DNA from: CANHEE01 sp043777755
GTDB taxonomy: Bacteria; Bacteroidota; Bacteroidia; Chitinophagales; Saprospiraceae
Reading direction: 5' to 3'
Assembly: GCA_043777755.1 (NCBI GenBank)
Contig: JAYWHK010000008.1
Coordinates: forward strand, 1 to 15,152
DNA: 15,152 bases
Shown: piece by piece, positions 5,740 to 12,311 of the stretch
How the letters are laid out: the number at the start of each line of letters is the position of its first letter
How positions within the stretch are numbered: position 1 is the first letter of the stretch
The notes under the pieces: generated by a model
Seen by the model: only the letters and a program-made list of their open reading frames with translations
Told to the model about the DNA's origin: nothing
Databases searched by the model: none
Translations under genes and position numbers: made by a program

Positions 5740-8700
5740 ATGAAAAAGACGAATTTTACCTTTCTTAAAGGTTTAGCGATGTCCGCTTTGATGTCTTTTG
5801 GTGTAGCTGAAGCTAACGCTCAGTTGAACTGCCAAAACCATGTGAACGTATCGCTTGACGCTGCTTGTGCTGTCAATTTGAGCACTGCTACTTTTGCCGC
5901 AGGTACAACATCTGCTACTCATTATACCATCAAAAATGGTACAATTGTTTTGGCATCAAGTAACTCAGCTATCGGTTCACCAGTACCAGCAAACGTAAGT
6001 GCATGGGTTGGAAAAACTTACACCTTCGAATTATCTGATGCTACTGGCAACAAGTGTTGGGGTACAGTGAAGTTCGAAGATAAGTTAGGACCAGTTTGTC
6101 CAGCTGTTAAAGTAGTAGTTCCAGCTGATGTTACTGTGGGTAATGGTACTCAGGCTACTCCTTATGTAGTAGCTTGTAGCACATCTTTAGATGCTGCTCC
6201 ATTCAATGTTGCTCCGGCTTTCACTGACTGTTCTGGTATCGCTACTACATCTCATTCAGATGTAGTTTCTGGTTCATTGTGTTCTGCAACAGGTATCGTA
6301 ATCGAGCGTACTTGGACTGCAGTTGATGGCAACGGTATGTCATCAACTTGTAAAGTATGGTACAGCAAGCAACGTGTTCCTGCGTTCCCAGCTGTTCCTG
6401 AAATTACTTATCCAGCAAACACAACAGTTGCGGCTTGTAGCCCATCAGCGGTTGTAGGTTCTGCTTCTCACGCTCCAAGTTTAGTAGGTGGTTTCCCTGC
6501 GTACAAAAGTGGTTCATTAAGTGCAAATTCTAACGCAAGTACTTCTTGTCAATTGTCTGCAACATGGACGGACAAAGTTGCTGCTACTGCTTGTGGCGTA
6601 ACTATCGCTCGTACTTGGGTAGTAGTTGATTGGTGTACTGGTGCAGTCTTGCCAGTAGTTGCACCTTCTTTACCTGGTGTTATGCCAGTAGTAAACGGTT
6701 CTGTTCAAATCATTTCATTGACAGACAACGTAAAGCCAACATTAGTTGGTGCTGCTCCTGCTGACATCACAATCAGCACAAGTGCATCTGGCTGTTTATC
6801 TGATCAATTGTTGGCAGCGCCAGCAGCTAAGGATAACTGTAATGGTACTTTGACTTCAAGTGTGACTGTAGGTGGTTTTACTTTCACTTCTGTTGCTGGT
6901 AGGGCTCAAATCAAAGGTTTGGCTGTACAAACTGCTCCTTATGTAGCAGTTTGGACTATCAAAGATGCTTGTGGCAATCCATTAACTGTAAATCAAAACA
7001 TCACTGTTAAGGATTTAATCAATCCAGTTGTAGTTGCTGATTTGAATACAAAAGTTGCTTTAACACAAGAGTGTCAAGCAACTGTAAATGCAACAACTTT
7101 TGATGATGGTTCATTAGACAACTGTTGTTTAGATGTGAATCGTTTTGAAGTAGCGCGCGTTACTGTAACTCCTGCGACTGCTACTACTCCTGCTATCTTT
7201 ACTGTAGGTACTTATGCAAAAACGATTACTTTTGGTAAAGCTGATTGCGCTCCTGCAACTCCAATGGTTGCTTTGAGAGTTTGGGACTGTAATGGTAACT
7301 CAAACGTTGCAATGGTAAATGTATTTGTTGAAGATAAAATCGGTCCAGTTGCTTTTGGTAAGGATACAACAGTATGTTGTGGTTCTGGTCCATCAGCAAC
7401 AGCTTGGTTGAATGCTTACAAATTATCTGAGAAGTCTTTGATTGATTATCCATCTGCAACTAACCCAGGTTATTATGACAACTGTGGTGCTACATTGAAC
7501 AATCCAATAGCAACTGGTACAATTAATAACTGTGGTGTTGGTTCAATGACGCGTACATGGATTGCAACGGATGCAAAGAATGGTTTGACTACAGCTGCTA
7601 TTGTTCGTTATACTTCTGAGAACCGTTCAGCTTATACCGTTGAATTTCCAGTAGATGTTGAATTGACTTGTGTTGCTGCTAACACAAACAACAATCAGTA
7701 TGCAACCAATCCAGTAGCTACTATTGGTTCTGGAACTGTACCAGGAACTCCAATTGTTACACCTTATCCAGGTACTTGTCCATTGGTAGGTATCGAATAT
7801 ACGGATGAAGTATTCAATGTATTGCCAGGTGCTGGTGAAAACGGTTGTTTCAAAATTATTCGTACATGGAAAGTATTGAACTGGTGTCAAGCATTAGATT
7901 TAAATGCTGATAAAAGCGCTGGCTCAACAGCTGCTTTGACTGGTGGAAAAGTTAGATACAACAATATTAGCGAGACTCGTACTGGTTCAGCTCCTAATTC
8001 TGCTGGTATTTATACACCTGATGTTTATGCAACAGACGTTCCTTGTAGTAAAATTATGCTTGAGGCTCAAGCTGCGTACACTGCTACTGGCGGACATGAC
8101 AACGATGGTTACATGGAATATATCCAAATCATCAAAGTAACTGACAACGTTGCACCATCAATCACTGCTGGTAACGTAGGTGTTGCTCCAATCGGAAAAG
8201 AGTGCCGTGTAGATGTAACTATCGCTGCTCCAACTGCTTCTGACTGTACTGGTTTAACTTCAACAACTTACCAAGTTGTAAGTGCAAGCAACGTAATCGT
8301 TGCATCTGGTTCTACTTACCCCGCTTCTATTAAGTTCGGTGGTTTAGACAAAGATGGTAAGCCAAATGAGCCTGTATTTGGTACTTATACAATCCGTTAT
8401 ATCGCAACTGACCGTTGTGGTAACTATGCTTCAACTGACGTAGTAAAAGTAATCGCTGATGTTAAAAAACCAACTCCAATCTGTTACCATGGTTTATCAA
8501 CTGATTTGATGCCAACTTCTGGTGATGTATGGGTGAACTGTGGTTTATTTGACGCTGGCTCTTATGACAACTGTGGTCCTGTAACTTGTTATATCCAAAC
8601 ACCTGCTCCAGGTGCTGGTGCACCAGTTCCAACGATTGCAGCTACAACAAGCAAAGCTACTCCAACTGTTATGGCTCCAATGGCTTCATTCAACTGTGTA

Positions 8701-9921
8701 GGTGCGCAAACTGTTGCACTTTGGGTACGTGATGCTGCTGGTAACTTTGATTACTGTGAAACTTATATCGAAATCCAAAACAACATGGGAGCTCCAAACG
8801 TTGCTGCTTGTGTTACTGGTCCAGTAGCGGGTAACAAGGTTGCTGCTGCTGTTAAGACAGAAGTTGGTAACGCTGCAAATGCAACTGTAGCATTCGAAGC
8901 AACAGGTTTTGCTAATGCAATCAAAATGAAAACATTGGCTGGTATCGCTGGTTCTGCTTATGCAAACAACGGTGCAACAGTTAAGGTTTCTGCTGAAAAC
9001 GATAGCAACCCATTAAACGGTGTTTCTACATTAGACTTAGTATTGATTAGCAAGCATATCTTAGGTACACAACCAATCGCTTCTAACTACGCACAAATCG
9101 CTGCTGACGTTAATAACAGCGGTAAGATTTCAACAGCTGACTTAGTAGAATTGCGTAAGATGATCTTAGGTATCCAATCTAATTTCTCTAACAACACTTC
9201 TTGGAAGTTCTTCGGTGCTAACATGCAACAATTGGTAACAATCAACAACATCGCAAAAGACGAAACTGTGAACTTTACAGCTGTTAAGATTGGTGACATC
9301 AACGGTAACGCTGATGCTACATTGGCAGCAGGTCGTTCAACTGTGAACTTCAACGTAGCTGACGCTACATTGGCTGCTGGTCAAGAAGTTAAGGTTGTAA
9401 TGAACAACAAAGAAGCTGAAGGTTTCCAATTCGCAATGAACTATGATGCAGCATCTTTGGAAGTTGTATCAGTTGATGAGAACTCTGCAGTATTAGAAAA
9501 CGGTACAATCACAACTGCACAAGTTGGTACTGAGTTCGCTGTAACTTTCAAAGCTAAGAACAATGTTCAGTTGAGCAAAGCAATCAGCTTAGGTTCTGCA
9601 ATCAACGGCGAAGCTGTTGTGAACGGTACTTCTGCTAACGTTGCTATCAACTTCAACAACGCAACATCTACATTTGAATTGGCTCAAAACCAACCAAACC
9701 CATTCCGTGGTGCTACTGTTGTATCATTCTCTACTCCTGTAGCTGGTGATTACACAATGACTATCACTGATATGGCTGGTCGTACAGTTCAATCAATCAA
9801 TGGTACTGCAGTAAAAGGAACTAACAATGTGAACGTTGAAATGACATCAGCTGGTGTTTTCAACTACACTGTTAAGACTTCAAACTTCACAGCTACTAAG
9901 AAGATGGTTGTAATCGAGTAA
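5740..9921 (+). CDS. Cys-rich HYR-like surface protein with dockerin-, cohesin-like and T9SS sorting domains
   Basis: A 1393-residue secreted protein. A Sec signal peptide ends at ANA27-Q28. Residues about 30-1060 hold repeated Ig-like/HYR-like modules: openings such as FEDKLGP, LTDNVKP, VKDLINP, VEDKIGP and VTDNVAP near 112, 327, 424, 531 and 800, four RTW...D/N motifs near 190, 291, 605 and 708, and many cysteines in DNC contexts, suggesting disulfides. A dockerin-type segment (about 1083-1192) has two Ca-loop/helix units (STLDLVLISKHIL and DVNNSGKISTADLVELRKMIL), then a cohesin-like beta domain (about 1200-1305). Residues 1312-1393 are a T9SS type A sorting domain (NQPNPF...ITDMAGRTV...TKKMVVIE). 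No enzymatic motif is visible; adhesin or surface-layer roles are guesses. Codons are strongly biased (GGT, GCT, AAC, ATC), suggesting high expression. The gene is monocistronic with strong terminators behind it. Confidence 0.9.
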   Translation: MKKTNFTFLKGLAMSALMSFGVAEANAQLNCQNHVNVSLDAACAVNLSTATFAAGTTSATHYTIKNGTIVLASSNSAIGSPVPANVSAWVGKTYTFELSDATGNKCWGTVKFEDKLGPVCPAVKVVVPADVTVGNGTQATPYVVACSTSLDAAPFNVAPAFTDCSGIATTSHSDVVSGSLCSATGIVIERTWTAVDGNGMSSTCKVWYSKQRVPAFPAVPEITYPANTTVAACSPSAVVGSASHAPSLVGGFPAYKSGSLSANSNASTSCQLSATWTDKVAATACGVTIARTWVVVDWCTGAVLPVVAPSLPGVMPVVNGSVQIISLTDNVKPTLVGAAPADITISTSASGCLSDQLLAAPAAKDNCNGTLTSSVTVGGFTFTSVAGRAQIKGLAVQTAPYVAVWTIKDACGNPLTVNQNITVKDLINPVVVADLNTKVALTQECQATVNATTFDDGSLDNCCLDVNRFEVARVTVTPATATTPAIFTVGTYAKTITFGKADCAPATPMVALRVWDCNGNSNVAMVNVFVEDKIGPVAFGKDTTVCCGSGPSATAWLNAYKLSEKSLIDYPSATNPGYYDNCGATLNNPIATGTINNCGVGSMTRTWIATDAKNGLTTAAIVRYTSENRSAYTVEFPVDVELTCVAANTNNNQYATNPVATIGSGTVPGTPIVTPYPGTCPLVGIEYTDEVFNVLPGAGENGCFKIIRTWKVLNWCQALDLNADKSAGSTAALTGGKVRYNNISETRTGSAPNSAGIYTPDVYATDVPCSKIMLEAQAAYTATGGHDNDGYMEYIQIIKVTDNVAPSITAGNVGVAPIGKECRVDVTIAAPTASDCTGLTSTTYQVVSASNVIVASGSTYPASIKFGGLDKDGKPNEPVFGTYTIRYIATDRCGNYASTDVVKVIADVKKPTPICYHGLSTDLMPTSGDVWVNCGLFDAGSYDNCGPVTCYIQTPAPGAGAPVPTIAATTSKATPTVMAPMASFNCVGAQTVALWVRDAAGNFDYCETYIEIQNNMGAPNVAACVTGPVAGNKVAAAVKTEVGNAANATVAFEATGFANAIKMKTLAGIAGSAYANNGATVKVSAENDSNPLNGVSTLDLVLISKHILGTQPIASNYAQIAADVNNSGKISTADLVELRKMILGIQSNFSNNTSWKFFGANMQQLVTINNIAKDETVNFTAVKIGDINGNADATLAAGRSTVNFNVADATLAAGQEVKVVMNNKEAEGFQFAMNYDAASLEVVSVDENSAVLENGTITTAQVGTEFAVTFKAKNNVQLSKAISLGSAINGEAVVNGTSANVAINFNNATSTFELAQNQPNPFRGATVVSFSTPVAGDYTMTITDMAGRTVQSINGTAVKGTNNVNVEMTSAGVFNYTVKTSNFTATKKMVVIE

Positions 9922-9992
9922 TTTCTAAATAATTAAAAATTATTAATTAATAATTAATAATTGCAATTATATATACTCAACAAATTATAATA

Positions 9993-10026
9993 AGCAGATC
10001 GAACCTTGGTTCGGTCTGCTTTTTTG
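9993..10026 (+). terminator. rho-independent terminator of the surface-protein gene
   Basis: AGCAGATCGAACC (9993-10005) pairs with GGTTCGGTCTGCT (10008-10020), 13 pairs with one U.G and a minimal loop, followed directly by a T tract to 10025. It lies 72 nt after the stop codon and is the strongest plus-strand terminator in the window. Confidence 0.88.
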
Positions 10027-10051
10027 CTGGAGTTCGGGTTTCAACCCGAAC
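10027..10051. repeat. REP-like palindrome, copy 1
   Basis: CTGGAGTTCGGGTTTCAACC continues to CGAAC: 9-bp palindromic arms GTTCGGGTT/AACCCGAAC behind a CTGGA side sequence. It matches the copy at 11701 with one difference and, inverted, the copy at 10130. It directly follows the terminator of the surface gene. A more diverged relative (GGTTC...GAACC) lies near 10108-10126. Confidence 0.8.
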
Positions 10052-10059
10052 CAAACAGA

Positions 10060-10096
10060 AAAAGACACCAAGTAACAACGTTACTTGGTGTCTTTT
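10060..10096. terminator. bidirectional hairpin terminator between convergent genes
   Basis: AAAAGACACCAAGTAAC (10060-10076) and its exact complement (10080-10096) form a 17-bp stem with a 3-nt loop, ending in A and T runs on both strands. It lies between the convergent surface-protein and ATPase genes and can terminate both. Confidence 0.8.
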
Positions 10097-10129
10097 CGTT
10101 GTAGTTTAGGTTCTAATCTGAACCAAACC

Positions 10130-10156
10130 TTGTTCGGGTTAAAACCCGAACTCCAG
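10130..10156. repeat. REP-like palindrome, copy 2; left 27-bp inverted end of ATPase cassette
   Basis: The reverse complement of 10130-10156 is identical over 27 nt to 11701-11727. The CTCCAG side faces the ATPase gene, whose stop codon is only 7 bp away. Copy 1 at 10027 differs by one base, so this is an interspersed family and not only a pair of ends. Confidence 0.85.
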
Positions 10157-10163
10157 AAATCAT

Positions 10164-11606
10164 CTACTCATCTTCTGCGAAAAGAATATCCATTGTCATT
10201 GCTTTATCAATTAAACCAATGCTATATTCGTTGTGTTTTAGCCCAAATGTGGTGAGTACATTGAGAAATACTTGTTTATTTGTTAGCGTACTTTCTTTAA
10301 AAATTCTGACTTTATCCCGTAAATCATTAGCATAAGATTTACTAAGATTCATGATGTTGTTGTAAAATTTTAATTCAAAAATATTAATAGTATTGTCTTT
10401 TCTATCAATCAATAAATCAATTTGAATACCTTCGTTGCCCATCTTTCCTTTTTGATAAAAACTTGTTGTTTCGGAATAAATACCAGAGATACCCAAAGCC
10501 TTTTTAATTTGAGCAACGTGCTTTAAGCACAAACTCTCAAAGGCGTAACCACTCCAACTTTTGTACTCTTGTGTTTGACTTAGTTCTAACCAAGTATTTC
10601 TTCCTTTATGGGCTTTGTTTTCAATGAATTGTAAATAAAATAAGGAATATTCATCTGTTAAACGGTACAGCATTTCTTTTTTCTTTTTACCAAATGGAAA
10701 ATAAGAAGAAACAAAACCAGAAACAATTAATTCATCTAAGCAACGTGTTAGACCACCACCATCTGAGAGTTTGCTAAGTGTTAGGACTTCATTGCGTGTT
10801 AGCCCTTGTCTTTTTTGAGCCAATGCTTTAATGATAGCAATATGGTTGTCTGCATTTTCAAACAATGCAGGATAAAGGCGAGCAAATTCATTATTTAATA
10901 ATCCATTAGGTGAAAAACAGATTTGTTCAATATTTTGAGCGGCACTAAGCCCAGCTTCCACTTCATTTAGATAGTGTGGTATTCCACCCATTGCCATATA
11001 TAATTCGATAATTTGATAATGATCAAAATGGACATTTAAGCTCTTCAAAAACGCTTTTGTTTCAAATAAATTGAAAGGTAATAAATGAATTCGTTTGGTT
11101 AAGCGATTGTGTAATCCACCTTTATGTTCTACTATTTTTTGAATCATCCACGAAGCTGATGAACCACAAATGACAACGACAATGTTATTTTGTATCGCCC
11201 AACTATTCCAGAAAAAACTTAAACCTTTCAGAAAGTCGGACTTACGTGTAGCCAACCAAGGTAATTCGTCAAAAAAAATGACTTGTTTTTTATCGTTTGG
11301 GATTGCTTCCAAACAAATTATCAGCTGTTGAAAGGCGTCCAGCCAACTTGTTGGTTTTTCAATTGGAGCAAGTGTTCCAAAGGTTTTTGTAATAGAGTAG
11401 GTAAAGTTTTTTAACTGCTCTTTCAATGTAGCATCTTGTATGCCTGACATTTGAAAAGCCATATTATCAGCATATATATTTTGAATTAAAAATGTTTTCC
11501 CTACACGTCTTCGTCCAATAACAGCCACCATTTCTGGCTTTTGAGAGTACAAGGCTTTGAGTAATACCTCTTTTTCTTTGAGACGACCAATAAGATTTTG
11601 TTTCAT
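10164..11606 (-). CDS. AAA-family ATPase with DUF234/PD-(D/E)XK-like C-terminus
   Basis: A 480-residue ATPase of the archaeal-type/DUF234 group, often multicopy in Bacteroidota and of unproven function. From ATG 11606 the order is: IGR motif at the N-terminus, Walker A GRRRVGKT (31-38), Walker B VIFFDELPWL (D113, E114), sensor-like VVVICGSSASW (about 143-153), an LNRLT-like arginine segment (HNRLTKR), winged-helix region with LTRNEVL (about 269-277), and a C-terminal nuclease-like module with E357, D397 in QIDLLIDR and E411-x-K413 in IFELKFY. The nuclease-like residues appear intact. A TTG at 11636 is rejected as start because it lies inside the upstream dyad. The gene sits alone between inverted REP copies, which suggests a cassette that moves or has been inserted as a unit. 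Confidence 0.85.
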   Translation of the reverse strand: MKQNLIGRLKEKEVLLKALYSQKPEMVAVIGRRRVGKTFLIQNIYADNMAFQMSGIQDATLKEQLKNFTYSITKTFGTLAPIEKPTSWLDAFQQLIICLEAIPNDKKQVIFFDELPWLATRKSDFLKGLSFFWNSWAIQNNIVVVICGSSASWMIQKIVEHKGGLHNRLTKRIHLLPFNLFETKAFLKSLNVHFDHYQIIELYMAMGGIPHYLNEVEAGLSAAQNIEQICFSPNGLLNNEFARLYPALFENADNHIAIIKALAQKRQGLTRNEVLTLSKLSDGGGLTRCLDELIVSGFVSSYFPFGKKKKEMLYRLTDEYSLFYLQFIENKAHKGRNTWLELSQTQEYKSWSGYAFESLCLKHVAQIKKALGISGIYSETTSFYQKGKMGNEGIQIDLLIDRKDNTINIFELKFYNNIMNLSKSYANDLRDKVRIFKESTLTNKQVFLNVLTTFGLKHNEYSIGLIDKAMTMDILFAEDE

Positions 11607-11610
11607 AATT

Positions 11611-11662
11611 ATTATATTTGGCGGAATGTGGCACAATATATATACATTCCGCCAAATATAAT
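11611..11662 (-). promoter_or_regulatory. 19-bp dyad overlapping the ATPase promoter (probable operator)
   Basis: Perfect 19-bp arms (11611-11629 and 11644-11662, core TTGGCGGAATGT) surround a 14-nt AT spacer, ending 4 bp before the ATPase ATG. The right arm contains TATATTTG on the minus strand (11653-11660), a perfect -7 element placed to start transcription near 11646, between the arms. By symmetry the left arm carries the same element on the plus strand. A protein bound to the dyad would block initiation; autoregulation by the ATPase is a guess. As RNA the transcript would contain only one full arm, so a DNA role is favoured. Confidence 0.65.
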
Positions 11663-11700
11663 CATTTTTTTACTAAAAATGATAAAAATTACTTTTTTTA

Positions 11701-11727
11701 CTGGAGTTCGGGTTTTAACCCGAACAA
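11701..11727. repeat. REP-like palindrome, copy 3; right 27-bp inverted end of ATPase cassette
   Basis: Identical to the reverse complement of 10130-10156 over 27 nt, CTGGAG side facing the ATPase gene. It is separated by only two bases from a second, unrelated palindrome (11730-11773). Confidence 0.85.
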
Positions 11728-11729
11728 TG

Positions 11730-11773
11730 CTTTATCCGTAGCGTTGGCGTTAACGCCAACGCTACGGATAAAG
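11730..11773. repeat. 44-bp perfect palindrome without spacer
   Basis: Two 22-bp arms meet at 11751/11752 with the core GCGTTGGCGTTAACGCCAAC. It is GC-rich compared with its surroundings and abuts the REP copy at 11701 and a minus-strand terminator at 11774. It may be a second REP family or a protein binding site; such spacer-free palindromes are normally unstable in replicating DNA. Confidence 0.85.
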
Positions 11774-11807
11774 AAAAAACCGCAGCACTTACGTTAAGTA
11801 CTACGGT
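11774..11807 (-). terminator. minus-strand rho-independent terminator with no gene in front
   Basis: On the minus strand ACCGTAGTACTTA (11795-11807) pairs with TAAGTGCTGCGGT (11779-11791), 13 pairs including two G.U, loop of 3, followed by six T (11774-11779). On the plus strand the two G.U pairs become C.A mismatches and no T tract follows, so the direction is minus. The nearest minus-strand gene upstream is comEC, ending 500 bp away. Confidence 0.75.
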
Positions 11808-12080
11808 CTAATTTGATACGATTGCGAGTGAGGTAATCTTATCATCTCTAACTAACAGCGTTTGGGAACGATGGATTAAGAAGTAAATTACTAAATGAGG
11901 TGGTTTTGGAATGGTCTCTCTTAATAGTATATTTTATTATGTGTGTATTTCTTTTTTACGACAATTATCAAAAATTTTCAATTTTAAAATCATCAAATTA
12001 ATTTTCATGGCTTATACGGCAATTATTTTTCACTAACTTTCAACTTTTTAAAAATTTAACAACAACAAATTTTTTTTATC
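11808..12080. other. intergenic stretch, possibly transcribed on the minus strand
   Basis: No ORF with a start codon and recognisable product is present. A possible plus-strand hairpin GATACGATTGC/GGTAATCTTATC lies at about 11814-11842. The terminator at its left edge suggests that an unidentified minus-strand transcript crosses or arises here. I found no consensus promoter inside it. Confidence 0.35.
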
Positions 12081-12162
12081 AAAAAAGTACGACTTGCCAG
12101 CGCATTGGAATTGGTAATTGGAACTGGTTTGGGAAACACTGACAAGTCATTGATTTCTTTGA
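12081..12162 (-). ncRNA. candidate small RNA (about 80 nt) with own promoter and terminator stem
   Basis: On the minus strand CATCTTTG (12168-12175, one base from TAnnTTTG) predicts a start near 12162. The RNA has a 12-bp stem, 12137-12148 with 12091-12102, containing two U.G pairs that would be A.C mismatches on the plus strand, which fixes the strand. The loop of 34 nt is unstructured, C/A/U-rich with repeated CCAAUU. The 3' side is followed by UUUUUU (12081-12086). The -33 region is weak (TTTG 26 nt away). An alternative reading is a 23-codon ORF (ATG 12150, stop 12079) starting M-T-C-Q-C-F-P-N. I cannot match it to a known family; 6S-like RNA of Bacteroidota should be tested. Confidence 0.5.
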
Positions 12163-12207
12163 TGATACAAAGATGCAACAACTTTACTTGTTTAAAAAAT
12201 ACAAAAT

Positions 12208-12224
12208 TACTCATTTGTTGAGTA
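12208..12224 (-). terminator. weak hairpin after comEC
   Basis: TACTCA and TGAGTA arms with a 5-nt loop lie 88 nt after the comEC stop. On the minus strand AATTTTG and then a T-rich run follow. Six A/T-rich pairs make it a weak terminator at best. Confidence 0.35.
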
Positions 12225-12311
12225 TTATTATTTTTATTTAAAAAATAAATAATTGATTATGAGGTATTTATGATTTTTTTGAATATTAAAATGTTGAAAA
12301 AATAAAATTTT

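Noticed and set aside
7226..7890. Two minus-strand ORFs (7226-7459 and 7627-7890) in the surface-protein gene
   Set aside because: They are opposite the HYR-like coding region, have odd low-complexity composition and arise from its biased codon use.
6800..7960. Slight shift in codon preference (more AAT and ATT) in the middle of the surface-protein gene, considered as a recombined segment
   Set aside because: The change is gradual and was not quantified; the reading frame and module pattern continue without a break.
10027..10156. Palindrome cluster considered as a CRISPR array
   Set aside because: The copies alternate in orientation, spacing is irregular and no cas genes occur; they are REP-like palindromes and terminators.
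11607..11636. TTG start 10 codons upstream of the ATPase ATG
   Set aside because: It falls inside the 14-nt spacer and arm of the dyad, where only one or a few transcribed bases are expected, and the family N-terminus begins at the ATG.
11467..11655. 62-codon minus-strand ORF at the 5' end of the ATPase gene
   Set aside because: It overlaps the ATPase start in another frame; the ATPase frame carries Walker A and is clearly the real one.
11821..11940. Possible SRP, tmRNA or RNase P RNA in the comEC-ATPase gap
   Set aside because: None of the conserved cores of these RNAs could be recognised, and no tRNA-like end is present.
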